Positions 47,346 to 57,327 of a stretch of DNA of 64,000 nt are shown here, in pieces (position 1 is the stretch's first letter; each line of letters starts with the position of its first letter). The stretch is from Hofstenia miamia (taxonomy: Eukaryota > Xenacoelomorpha > Acoela > Hofsteniidae), in assembly GCA_900660155.1 (NCBI GenBank), contig CABFPE010000211.1, forward strand, positions 504,360 through 568,359, in the 5' to 3' direction. Position numbers and translations under genes: made by a program. The notes below the pieces were generated by a model. The model saw only the letters and a list, made by a program, of their open reading frames with translations. It did not search any database and was not told the DNA's origin.

Positions 47346-48560
47346 ATCATACAGATTCTCTGCAAGATTATATTCTGCAGTGGTGGTCTACAAGGATATT
47401 GTCTCGGAATTGTATGCTGATGTTGAGCTGTGATTCTTTGTTGTGGGGAGTGCCTGAAGTATGGAGGCTTACTTGATAACTAAAGCATTGTTACTAAAAA
47501 TTAAAAGTGCTGTTGATCTCACTAATATTGTTAGATTTATGATTTTGAGTACTGCATTTAGATAATATACAAATGAGCAGCAGAAACTATATTTTGCACT
47601 ATAATTCTTGAGAAGTGTCTTCTTCACAGCAATCTAAACCCTTAGTAATGTAAGATTAACATTTTCATTCTATAAAAGTTCAAATTTACTAGAATTCCTT
47701 ATTTAGTTAATGCCTTAAGTATTCTTTTAGCATTTCGGAAGTGCTTAATTTTGCTGTTGCTATTTGGTTCATAGTTACTGTGAAGTAGAATTTAACTTTC
47801 TGAAGGATCTATCATAATTTATGTCCATTTTACTAACCTATTTTTCATCTGTAATGATGCCTAGTGAAAAGATCGCTGATTTTATTATTTTCTCCTTAGA
47901 GTTGTTTGCTAAAGCATCCGTTTTTGTGTTGTTGTACATCACTAGATGACTGCAATTGAGTTTTTTTCATAAAGTCGTCAACATATTCTTTGTTTACTAC
48001 AGGTATCTACTCTTTTTCAGTTCCATGCGACTAAATATTTATGTAAGCTAGCTGATGAATCGAATTCTTGCTTCTTCAAAGAATCCAAAGGACTTTTCAT
48101 CTTTTTTCATCAAATCTATGTTTGCTCAAGTTACCACAAAATTGCAATTAGTGATTTATAAGTCTACATAAAAATATTTCTTCAACTGAATGGAAGAAGT
48201 TTATGATTACACAGTGGATAATTGTTGAAAGACATGCACAAAATTATTGACGCCAATTGCAATCCCTTCCATTACAAGTTTAAAATGATCATTAAATTTT
48301 AGTCAGTGTTAAAAGTTATTGCTATATATTTCAGTACTTTGTTGCAAATATTACCTCATTTTGTGGAAGGACTTATTATGACAAAGTCAATCTTATTGAT
48401 AATGCTTTGTAATTTATGCCTTTTAAAATAGTGATTTAGCTCAAAACAGGTATTTTTTAACATAGAATATAGCAATTTCAAGAGATATCAGGGCACTTGG
48501 GATCTCTGTATTGAAGAAGATCGAAGTCCTGATTTCATTTATCATATTTTAATGCCAATT
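47346..48560. other. Unassigned stretch between LINE fragments
   Basis: No motif recognised. The minus strand near 47820-48000 has a slightly coding-like composition but no identifiable domain. Confidence 0.4.
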
Positions 48561-48564
48561 AAAA

Positions 48565-48630
48565 AGAAAGAGACCAAGTATTGTCCCTTGAGGAACGCCA
48601 TTTTTTACAATTTTCCAATCTGAAAGATTA
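48565..48630 (-). pseudogene. LINE RT motif B scrap
   Basis: The minus strand reads SDWKIVKNGVPQGTILGLFL, an excellent match to the RT motif B (GVPQGSVLGP) of non-LTR retrotransposons, followed by LFNW and a stop. It lies downstream of the FADD-bearing piece on the same strand, so it comes from a separate copy. Confidence 0.7.
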
Positions 48631-48639
48631 AATTAATTT

Positions 48640-49140
48640 TCAATTTTGGCATAAAATTGAGGTATTTTAAGCATTGTGATGGGTATTGATGATTTCTTTG
48701 GATTTTTCAGCATTGAGCTTCAAATTTCCTATTAAATTGTTCTAGTAAGTTGCCAATAATCTCCGCTGCTTTATCATTCCAATAGAAGAAACCACCAACA
48801 ACTTCGGCAATGTCATCAGCAAAAATAGTTGATTTACATTATNTTTACATTTAAATAATTCATTGAAAAATAAAAAAATATTTTGGAAGCTTACTATGTA
48901 GATCAAAATGGTATGCCTTATGGGAAACCAANATTCCAATAGAAGAAACCACCAACAACTTCGGCAATGTCATCAGCAAAAATAGTTGATTTACATTATT
49001 GTAACTTTCATCAAGGTCATTAACTGCAATATTATAATATGTTAGTCATGAAGCAATGCCTTGAGGGACACTGTGGGTTCCCAAGCGGAGAGTAGAAACT
49101 TTGCCACCATCATAAGTGAATGAGGAAAATGTTGGTAATT
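48640..49140 (-). pseudogene. LINE RT fragment, same family as 59440-60445
   Basis: On the minus strand, in pieces, are a VGGEVS-like GGKVSTLR stretch, SVPQG (motif B), YNIAVNDLDESYNNV, TIFADDIAEVVGGFF (catalytic FADD) and an NLKLNAEKSKEII-type motif D. They align closely with the plus-strand LINE at 59440-60445, which reads YNIAVNNVDVSFNNV and FADENSEVVGGFF. Frames are broken. The FADD part appears twice (48777-48842 and 48933-48999) because of N joins at 48843 and 48932, with an 88-base piece of the Polinton wrongly placed between. Confidence 0.75.
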
Positions 49141-49296
49141 CTAAAGCGACTATAATATTCTCAGACTGTAAGGAGAATTTTCTTGTACATACTGCATGTT
49201 TTTGTAATTTTGTACATTTATCAACGCTATCTTGAGATTTATCAGTTCTTAAAATTTTAAGTAAAATGCCTAAATATAGAATATCTTATCTAAATA

Positions 49297-49507
49297 CGAG
49301 GGTTAGTCAATAAGTCTTGCACATTTTTTCATGTACAAGGTTTATAAGGTTTTCATGTACCATCATGTCATAGTATGTATTTGTCTCTTGGAACAACTTC
49401 TATCACTGTATACTTAATATTTGCTTAATTTTCTATCCATTCTATTCTCTGTTTGCAGGTCATAATCAATCGAAAATGTTCTCTCGTCAGGAGCAACACG
49501 CCTATGT
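49297..49507 (+). mobile_element. 5' end of a mariner-type transposon, truncated
   Basis: After a TA (49295-49296) comes CGAGGGTTAGTCAATAAGTC, a terminus typical of Tc1/mariner elements. At 49476 an ATG opens the reading MFSRQEQHAYVRIL, which resembles the start of one lineage of mariner transposases. The frame ends within a few codons where the Polinton sequence begins at about 49508, so everything downstream is lost, by deletion, insertion or misassembly. No 3' terminus was found. Confidence 0.7.
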
Positions 49508-50040
49508 CAGGATCCTTCAAATAATCTAATTGAACATTCATAAATTTTAATCCACATTGCCAAGTATATCCAAGTAATGAGTATGCACAACATGGATTTA
49601 AACCATATTTTTTTTACCAAGTTTAATAAAATATTCAAAAATATCTGCTAGTAATAAGACATCAACTTTTAAAAACAAGATTGTCAATTGCTTTCCAGAT
49701 TTAATATCATACTTTTTAATTACTTTATTAGTTCTTTCTATTTCATCTTCATTTGGAGCCTTTTGAGTTAGAGTTGAAAAGTAGTCTGATTTTTTATCTC
49801 AAAGTTTTTCATAAGATTCAGGAGTATCAAAAAATTCATATGAATAGGCTAATTTTGACTGTACAAGTTCACATTGTCCTAAATATTTCTCTAGAATAGG
49901 CTTTTTCTCAAGATTATTTTCTAAATTATTTAATGATGATGCAAGAAATCTGCAAGAATCCAAAAACCTTATACAACCATATTGTGCAGAAATATATTTT
50001 TCTTCAGTTTTACATAATGGTTTTATAACCAACTTGTCTT
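49508..50040 (-). pseudogene. Polinton DNA polymerase B, exonuclease-side fragment (fossil)
   Basis: On the minus strand are ISAQYGCIRFLDSCRFLASS, AYSYEFFD and VDVLLLADIFEYF, which match the segment between the exonuclease and palm domains of protein-primed family B polymerases in Polintons. The polymerase palm and most of the protein are absent. A repeat of this fragment at 50592-51270 is best read as an assembly duplicate. The divergent orientation relative to the capsid genes is usual for Polintons. Confidence 0.8.
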
Positions 50041-50059
50041 TACATTTAAATAATTCATT

Positions 50060-50520
50060 GAAAAATAAAAAAATATTTTGGAAGCTTACTATGTAGATCA
50101 AAATGGTATGCCTTATGGGAAACCAATTATTTCTGAACCAATTGATCAATCCTTCATAGATCTTTTAACAAAGAGATATAATAAAAAACGAGATAAATAC
50201 ACTGAAAAGTCTAAGAGAGTGTTTAGGAATCTGGTGAAACTTGCTGGAGTTACAGGTAATTGAAAAAATCAAAAAGTTAAAAAGATAATTAAGGGTTAAA
50301 GTGTTTTTACAACAATGATCCTTCACAATTAATGGTTCACTTAGAATTACTTACTTCTTCTAAGAATGCTGGAAATGATAGTGCTCAAATTTATAATGAA
50401 ATTATTCAGTTAATTGACGAATTAGTAAAATTGAAAGCTATTACTAACAATGATGTTAAGAAGTTTTACAATAAATTACAAAATATATTTCTTTTTTCTT
50501 TATATAGTAGATATGACTGA
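50060..50520 (+). pseudogene. Polinton-associated coding tract of unknown function (fossil)
   Basis: Two short open stretches on the plus strand, Lys/Asn-rich with predicted helix, contain readings such as LTKRYNKKRDKYTEKSKRVF and IYNEIIQLIDELVKLKAITN. I recognise no family. The tract lies just upstream of the first start-adjacent promoter motif. It recurs in part at 51360-51551 through the assembly duplication. Confidence 0.4.
50488..50515 (+). promoter_or_regulatory. Polinton start-adjacent promoter motif, instance 1
   Basis: TTTCTTTTTTCTTTATATAG sits 6-7 bases before an ATG at 50513. The same motif precedes the other plus-strand starts of the element. It is repeated at 51564-51591 by the assembly duplication. 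Confidence 0.6.
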
Positions 50521-50591
50521 AATTCCTCTATTTCCAAATTCAAATTATGAAAATGTTGTAGGTAAACCTTCTGATTTCACAGTAAAATTTN

Positions 50592-51551
50592 GGATCCTTC
50601 AAATAATCTAATTGAACATTCATAAATTTTAATCCACATTGCCAAGTATATCCAAGTAATGAGTATGCACAACATGGATTTAAACCATATTTTTTTTACC
50701 AAGTTTAATAAAATATTCAAAAATATCTGCTAGTAATAAGACATCAACTTTTAAAAACAAGATTGTCAATTGCTTTCCAGATTTAATATCATACTTTTTA
50801 ATTACTTTATTAGTTCTTTCTATTTCATCTTCATTTGGAGCCTTTTGAGTTAGAGTTGAAAAGTAGTCTGATTTTTTATCTNTAAATTTGCCTAGATCAA
50901 ATAAATATGTCATACTTTTGGTACAATATTTCTGAGGAGTATAAGANTCTATTTCATCTTCATTTGGAGCCTTTTGAGTTAGAGTTGAAAAGTAGTCTGA
51001 TTTTTTATCTCAAAGTTTTTCATAAGATTCAGGAGTATCAAAAAATTCATATGAATAGGCTAATTTTGACTGTACAAGTTCACATTGTCCTAAATATTTC
51101 TCTAGAATAGGCTTTTTCTCAAGATTATTTTCTAAATTATTTAATGATGATGCAAGAAATCTGCAAGAATCCAAAAACCTTATACAACCATATTGTGCAG
51201 AAATATATTTTTCTTCAGTTTTACATAATGGTTTTATAACCAACTTGTCTTTACATTTAAATAATTCATTGAAAATAAAAAAATTATTTTGGAACTTTCT
51301 ATGTAGATCAAAAAGGGATTCCCTTTGGGGAAACCAATATTTCTGAACCAATTGATTAATCCTTCATAGATCTTTTAACAAAGAGATATAATAAAAAACG
51401 AGATAAATACACTGAAAAGTCTAAGAGAGTGTTTAGGAATCTGGTGAAACTTGCTGGAGTTACAGGTAATTGAAAAAATCAAAAAGTTAAAAAGATAATT
51501 AAGGGTTAAAGTGTTTTTACAACAATGATCCTTCACAATTAATGGTTCACN
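50592..51551. repeat. Assembly-duplicated Polinton blocks between single Ns
   Basis: 50592-50881 repeats 49508-49797. 50883-50946 repeats part of 51700-51763. 50948-51550 repeats 49738-50340 with small differences. 51552 onwards repeats 50473-50590 before continuing into new sequence. Ns at 50591, 50882, 50947 and 51551 mark the joins. This is overlapping contig tips placed in series, not biological tandem copies. Confidence 0.85.
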
Positions 51552-51588
51552 TTACAAAATATATTTCTTTTTTCTTTATATAGTAGAT

Positions 51589-52320
51589 ATGACTGAAATT
51601 CCTCTATTTCCAAATTCAAATTATGAAAATGTTGTAGGTAAACCTTCTGATTTCACAGTAAAATTTTTAAATCCCATAAGATTGCACACACAACCACAAT
51701 AAATTTGCCTAGATCAAATAAATATGTCATACTTTTGGTACAATATTTCTGAGGAGTATAAGAACAACAAAATTGAATATTACCATGATGAGGGTCTTAC
51801 TTGGACACAAGCTACAATTCCTGATCATATTTATCAGTACAAACATATATCAGAATATATAAACAATGAAATGGTAGCAAATGGTCATAAATCAATAGAA
51901 ACTACAGATAAACATATTGAAATTATTTTTAATGATTTGATAAAGAATTTGGTGATCTACTAGGTTTTGTTAATGACTTTAATAATCAATTTTATGGGAG
52001 TAATTTTAAATTAATTTTAACTGAGAGTATAATTTCAGATCATGTTCCTAACATTACAAAAGGAATTGATAACATTAAAATTTATTTTTCTCTGATAAGT
52101 GATAACATATATAATGGAAATTCTAGTGATATAGTATTTACTTTTCCTACAAATGATTTAGTATCAAGTTATCCATTTACAAAACAACCTTTGTGCAAAT
52201 TATTCAACAAAATCAACACAAATGAAATAAGAGAAATAAGAATATACATTACTGATAGTCAAAATCAAATTATTAATTTAAATGATAATCATGTTCACTT
52301 AGTATTTTTAATCAAATAAG
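51589..52320 (+). pseudogene. Polinton capsid-associated protein (fossil, tentative)
   Basis: Starts under a promoter motif with MTEIPLFPNSNYENVVGKPS, followed by SDFTVKF, and later contains FWYNISEEYKNNKIEYYHDE and an IPDHIYQYKHISEYIN block. The opening resembles minor capsid or penton-type proteins of Polintons (short lead-in, then a KPSDFxV-like strand). The region is broken. The product assignment rests on position and loose resemblance only. Confidence 0.4.
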
Positions 52321-52349
52321 ATTATTTTTAAAATTGCTGAAAAAAGACT

Positions 52350-52375
52350 TTCTTTTTTCCTTATATAGATATGAC
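52350..52375 (+). promoter_or_regulatory. Polinton start-adjacent promoter motif, instance 2
   Basis: TTCTTTTTTCCTTATATAGA directly abuts ATG at 52371. Confidence 0.6.
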
Positions 52376-52640
52376 TAAATATAAGAAAACTTATGAAAAC
52401 TATTTAAGGGTTAATTTTAATAACACACAGGTAGAGAATGCTCTTCCCTTAAGGGAAAGAAATTTACCCACTGGGAAAGGAGGTTAATTCATAAGTAACA
52501 AGCAATAATAAAAAGTTAAAAACACCAAATGAACAAAAGGGAATGGAGATACAAATGTTGTTAAAAAAGTTTTCCAAGAATGAGCCCCAGAAGTTTGACA
52601 ATATGAGGACACGATTTTTAAAACTATTGCAAAATTAATT
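52371..52640 (+). pseudogene. Small Polinton gene of unknown function (fossil)
   Basis: A short basic coding tract opens MTKYKKTYENYLRVNFNNTQ behind a promoter motif. No domain is recognised. It lies between the presumed minor and major capsid genes. Confidence 0.4.
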
Positions 52641-52658
52641 TCTTTTCTGGGCAAAATG

Positions 52659-52687
52659 ATTTTCTTTTTCCTTATATAGTAGAAATG
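52659..52687 (+). promoter_or_regulatory. Polinton start-adjacent promoter motif, instance 3
   Basis: TTTTCTTTTTCCTTATATAG lies a few bases before ATG at 52685, ahead of the major capsid-type gene. Confidence 0.6.
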
Positions 52688-53870
52688 ACTGACTTTAGAA
52701 ATCCAACAATTCTAGAAAGAAATGAATACATTAGATTTGATTTCCAGACCCCAATTATAATTCCTGCAGAAGGTAATATTCAAAATAAAAACAATTATAA
52801 GTTTACAGTTGATATGATTGTTTTAATGCTTATATAGATGTGAAATTTAAAATATTTAAACTTGATAACACAGGATTTGTTACAGCAGATAATGTTAGCA
52901 TTAGTGGCAATGTCTACTCACTTTTTAACAGAGTATTTGTGGAATACAATAATACTTCTACTACAAATCTTACAAATTTTTCAAAAGTTGCCCATTTACA
53001 CAGCATTCTTGAGTTTTCAGAATCATATTTGAACACTGCACAAAATGAATTCTTCTATAAGGACAATAATGATAAGATAGAACTTCTAAAAGATGGAAAT
53101 GAAATTAATACAATTTTTTATTTCAGTAAAGTTGATTTTTTCAGAGGTCTAAGACATAGTATCTTACCTGCAGGCAAGGTTCAAATAAATCTTGAATTAG
53201 CAAAAGATGATAATGTAATATTTAATCCAGCTGGAAATGGAAAACTAGTTGTCACACAATTATGTCTCTTTGTACCACAATTAGCATTCAATCCTAGTAG
53301 AAGGAAGATGTATTTGAATAGTCTTATAAATAATAAATGAGTGTATATAAGAAACACATTAGAGGAATCTAATCCTATAAATCAACAATCAGGCATATTT
53401 AGAATAAGTAATTCAATACAAAAACCTAGATATGTTTTCATCTATACCATCTCTGAAGATAAAATTAATGATCAAAGTAAAAATGAACTTGACTTTGATA
53501 CCTTTAATTCTATTGAAATTTCTTCATGTCAGTTAGAATTAGGAAATAATAATTTTTATCCACAAGTAGAAATTCATCCAACTAGTAAATTTCCAAGACT
53601 ATATACAGAATTTGTATGATACAATGATGGTGTCAATGATTTTTCAACAGGTACATTTATTAAGCCTTCTGATTTTAAGGAGAAATGTGCAATAATTGTA
53701 ATTGATTTATCTAAGCAAAAAGATACATCTTGAAATGCTATCAATGAAATTAGATTTTGATATACTTTACAAGGTGCTCCTGCAGATCCATTTAAATTTT
53801 ATGCATTGATTATGTATGAACAAGGCATATCTGTGAATACAACATCAAATCAAGGTACTTTAACATTTTA
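52685..53870 (+). pseudogene. Polinton major capsid-type protein (fossil)
   Basis: A tract of about 1.2 kb opens MTDFRNPTILERNEYIRFDF behind a promoter motif. It contains NVSISGNVYSLFNRVFVEYN, GLRHSILPAGKVQINLELA and, near the end, FRISNSIQKPRYVFIYT and a LELGNNNFYPQVEI block. The order (strand-rich opening, a paired-jelly-roll-like body, a KPRYV block, an N-x-x-YP block) matches double-jelly-roll major capsid proteins of Polintons and adintoviruses. Those proteins form the icosahedral shell. It is broken in a few places. Confidence 0.6.
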
Positions 53871-53891
53871 AGAAAAAATAATTTTGGAAAA

Positions 53892-53920
53892 ATATTTTCT
53901 TTTTTCTTTATAAACAAATG
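53892..53920 (+). promoter_or_regulatory. Polinton start-adjacent promoter motif, instance 4
   Basis: ATATTTTCTTTTTTCTTTAT precedes ATG at 53918. Confidence 0.55.
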
Positions 53921-54420
53921 ACAGAATATAAAAAGTATAACTTAAACTTAACTAATGGTCAATTAAATAAATTGAAAAAAGATATTAAAAATTCAAGTCC
54001 TATAACTTTAAGAGTTAGTAATACTAGCCAAGGAACTTCCCTTCCATGTCTTTTAACAGAAAGACCAAATAGAAAAAGCTAAGAAAGTAAATAAAGCTTG
54101 TGATATTAAATTTTCTACAAAACAACTTAATGCAATGAAAAAAAATGGTGGTGTTTTGGCTCCCTTACTTATGGCAGCTGCTCCATTAATTGGAAAGCAT
54201 GCAGTACCACCATTAGTTACTGGTGCAATGAGAGCTTTGGGAAGAAATTCAGTCAATAAAATCTTTGGAAAGGGATTAGAACAAGCAATTTCAGGAGAAG
54301 GTATACAATTAAATACACCTAAAGGAAATGGGATGAAAATTGGACCTCCAGGTTCAAAAGGGAAAGGAATGTGATTAAATACACTTAAAGGAAAGGGAAT
54401 GCAACTAAAAAACTATTCAG
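53918..54420 (+). pseudogene. Polinton small hydrophobic/basic protein (fossil)
   Basis: Opens MTEYKKYNLNLTNGQLNKLK, followed by a region with the 'ligand-like' L-x-x-x-Q repeats common in this Polinton protein. It then has a hydrophobic GVLAPLLMAAAPLI stretch and a Gly/Lys-rich tail with GKGLEQAISGEG. The layout resembles the small core or membrane-active proteins encoded next to the capsid and protease genes in Polintons. It is broken. Its end is repeated at 54999-55240 by a tandem duplication. Confidence 0.55.
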
Positions 54421-54439
54421 TTTAAACTTTAGTAACCCC

Positions 54440-54920
54440 CTTTCAAATTATGATATTTTACAATTTATGAAGAATATTAAAAATTTTAAGGGGATCTTTT
54501 CTAGAAATACTTTGAAAAATCTGGGTTTTGGATTTTATGTTTGTAATTTGACCATTCTTCAAATACTGGCACACATTGTATAGCATTTTATTATTTTAAG
54601 GATACCAAAGTATCCACAGGGAATACATTTACCTTTAAGGAGTTTGGCTATGTCAATCTTGAGTATTTTGATAGGTTTGGTCTACCTCCATTTCAAAGTA
54701 TTTTTTCAATATTTAAAGATGTTAAGGGCAATATTGTGTACAACAGTTCACAGTATCAACAAAGTTCTAGTGTATTATGTGGATACTATTGTATTTGCTT
54801 TATATATGAAAGATATAAGGAAAGAGATTATTTCTCAATACTTAATAATCTTTACAAAAGAAAATGTGACAGATATAAAAATGAAGAATATATTAAAAAC
54901 TATTTTCTAAGAGGTTAACA
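54440..54920 (+). pseudogene. Polinton maturation protease, adenain/Ulp1-like (fossil)
   Basis: The tract ends with YNSSQYQQSSSVLCGYYCIC, which matches the Gln and catalytic Cys region (Q...S-x-x-CGYYC) of adenovirus-type and Polinton cysteine proteases. These cleave capsid precursors and belong to the Ulp1 fold. It is broken. A second copy lies at about 55260-55740 in the tandem duplication. Confidence 0.7.
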
Positions 54921-54956
54921 GAGCTAACTGTAGTGAAATTCAAATGTTATAAAAAA

Positions 54957-54982
54957 TATTTTCTTTTTTCCTTATATAAATG
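54957..54982 (+). promoter_or_regulatory. Polinton start-adjacent promoter motif, instance 5
   Basis: ATTTTCTTTTTTCCTTATAT runs straight into AAATGGG, with ATG at 54980. It is repeated at 55778-55803 through the tandem duplication, where ATG is at 55801. Confidence 0.65.
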
Positions 54983-55800
54983 GGATTTAATAATAGTGCT
55001 GCTCCATTAATTGGAAAGCATGCAGTACCACCATTAGTTACTGGTGCAATGAGAGCTTTGGGAAGAAATTCAGTCAATAAAATCTTTGGAAAGGGATTAG
55101 AACAAGCAATTTCAGGAGAAGGTATACAATTAAATACACCTAAAGGAAATGGGATGAAAATTGGACCTCCAGGTTCAAAAGGGAAAGGAATGTGATTAAA
55201 TACACTTAAAGGAAAGGGAATGCAACTAAAAAACTATTCAGTTTAAACTTTAGTAACCCCCTTTCAAATTATGATATTTTACAATTTATGAAGAATATTA
55301 AAAATTTTAAGGGGATCTTTTCTAGAAATACTTTGAAAAATCTGGGTTTTGGATTTTATGTTTGTAATTTGACCATTCTTCAAATACTGGCACACATTGT
55401 ATAGCATTTTATTATTTTAAGGATACCAAAGTATCCACAGGGAATACATTTACCTTTAAGGAGTTTGGCTATGTCAATCTTGAGTATTTTGATAGGTTTG
55501 GTCTACCTCCATTTCAAAGTATTTTTTCAATATTTAAAGATGTTAAGGGCAATATTGTGTACAACAGTTCACAGTATCAACAAAGTTCTAGTGTATTATG
55601 TGGATACTATTGTATTTGCTTTATATATGAAAGATATAAGGAAAGAGATTATTTCTCAATACTTAATAATCTTTACAAAAGAAAATGTGACAGATATAAA
55701 AATGAAGAATATATTAAAAACTATTTTCTAAGAGGTTAACAGAGCTAACTGTAGTGAAATTCAAATGTTATAAAAAATATTTTCTTTTTTCCTTATATAA

Positions 55801-57220
55801 ATGGGATTTAATAATAGTGGAATACCTGAAGCTATGCATTCTTATCAAGAGTGTTACAATAACAACATAGAAACAGATGTTAAACTCATAAAATACAAAN
55901 NNNNNNNNNNNNNNNNNNNNNNNNNNNNNNNNNNNNNNNNNNNNNNNNNNNNNNNNNNNNNNNNNNNNNNNNNNNNNNNNNNNNNNACATTGAAACAGAT
56001 GTTAAACTCATAAAATACAAAATAAATCAAATTCAAAATAATAAGTTAGATATATCAGGGTATAATCTTTTTAATAGAGATTTAAATGTGCACAACAAGA
56101 AAATTATAAATGTTCATGATGGTGAACAGGAAAGGGATACTATTAACAAACAACAAATGGAAGATCATGTTGAAAACAGACTTGCAAAAAATGAAAACAA
56201 GATTTTGCAAATTATTAAGCAATCCAATGCTCAATTATGTAGTGTTGAGTCTATGCATAATTTCTATTCAAATTTACAAGACAATTACCAAAATAATATT
56301 CAATTATTTGAAAGAACTGAAGGTGGAAAAACGTTTGCAGAGATTTATTAATGTGGTCTTAAAAAGGCTTATGCAATATTGCAATTCTCTGAAAAAATAT
56401 GGTTATTTGGTTTAATAAAAACTTTTGAAACTTCTAGAGCTGCTTATAAAAATCAATTTTAAAAACTGAAAGCCATGAGCAAGCTTTAGATTTTCCTACC
56501 TATGGTGATAAAGGTTTTGACAAAATTTCAATAGAAAATGGTATATTTATGTTAGAGATGCACATAGTTACATTTCACTTTCAGGAATTTGTATCTTATC
56601 AAAAAATCATTATAATATGTTACATTTAAAAAAAGGATGTATACTACACAATAATTAATACCTTTGTACATTTTAGAGGTAAATATGTTTATAGAACTGG
56701 TGAGATTTTATTTAGCAACTGGACTTTATTTACTTTACCAAAAGAAGCTTGGCCTCCAAAAACAATAAGACTTGCAGTAGTTTGTGAAAAATCAAAAGAT
56801 GATTATGTCCAAATTAGTATATTTGGTGAATTGTCTGTACACAATTTAGTAATAGAAGAAAGATTTGTTTCCTTAAATATATATTTTGACACCACTGATT
56901 TGTTTTGGAATGACATTGATTTAAATAGTAGTACTGATGACAGTGATATTATTAAAGGAATACAATTTGATACTAATTTAAAAACAAATATATTTCTGAT
57001 TTGCAACATTGTCAATATAAGGTAATTGGTACACAAGTTTTCTTTAGAGGAATATGTCAAAGGAATAAGCACAACTTGCAAAAGCATGCAAATTTAATTA
57101 AAATTAATAAGGAACTTGCATATAGTTTCGAATATAATAAATTAATATTTGGACTATCTACATCTAATGGTATAATTCAGTGTGATATTTCACATGAGAA
57201 TAGTCTGTTTTGACTGTTTG
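55801..57220 (+). pseudogene. Polinton fibre-like protein (fossil, with a gap)
   Basis: Opens under a promoter motif. After an 87-base gap (55900-55986) the tract reads LNVHNKKIINVHDGEQERDT and INKQQMEDHVENRL, which resembles the 'K-I-x-N-V...NK' shaft repeats of phage-type tail fibres. Downstream, SNWTLFTLPKEAWPPKTIRL and VQISIFGELSV resemble a fibre-tip beta-sandwich. A receptor-binding fibre is a plausible role. It is broken in several places. The assignment is by motif likeness only. Confidence 0.45.
55900..55986. other. 87-base assembly gap within a repeat
   Basis: The 30-odd bases before the gap and those after it are nearly identical (both contain GAAACAGATGTTAAACTCAT). The gap may conceal a tandem repeat or be an unmerged overlap. 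Confidence 0.9.
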
Positions 57221-57288
57221 CAAGTGACACAGGGCCTATAAAATGGATTAGTTTGCAAAATTTGACATGTTTCCTTCCCAAAACAAAT

Positions 57289-57327
57289 TATTCAAATTAT
57301 TTTTTTCTAATCTCTTATATATAAATG
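57289..57327 (+). promoter_or_regulatory. Polinton start-adjacent promoter motif, instance 6
   Basis: TTTTTTCTAATCTCTTATAT followed by ATAA precedes ATG at 57325. It is weaker than the others but has the same T-rich-then-TATA layout. Confidence 0.5.

Larger units (their letters stand above)
54175..55818 (+). repeat. 821-bp tandem duplication inside the Polinton
   Basis: The block from about 54178 to 54998 recurs from about 54999 to 55819 with no difference that I could see, covering the end of the small hydrophobic gene, the protease-type gene and the next promoter motif. No N separates the copies, so it may be a genuine, very recent duplication, but the surrounding assembly errors make an artefact equally likely. 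Confidence 0.85.

Noticed and set aside
50592-51551. Multiple tandem Polinton polymerase copies
   Set aside because: Single Ns at every joint and near-identity to 49508-50590 indicate overlapping contig ends rather than real copies.
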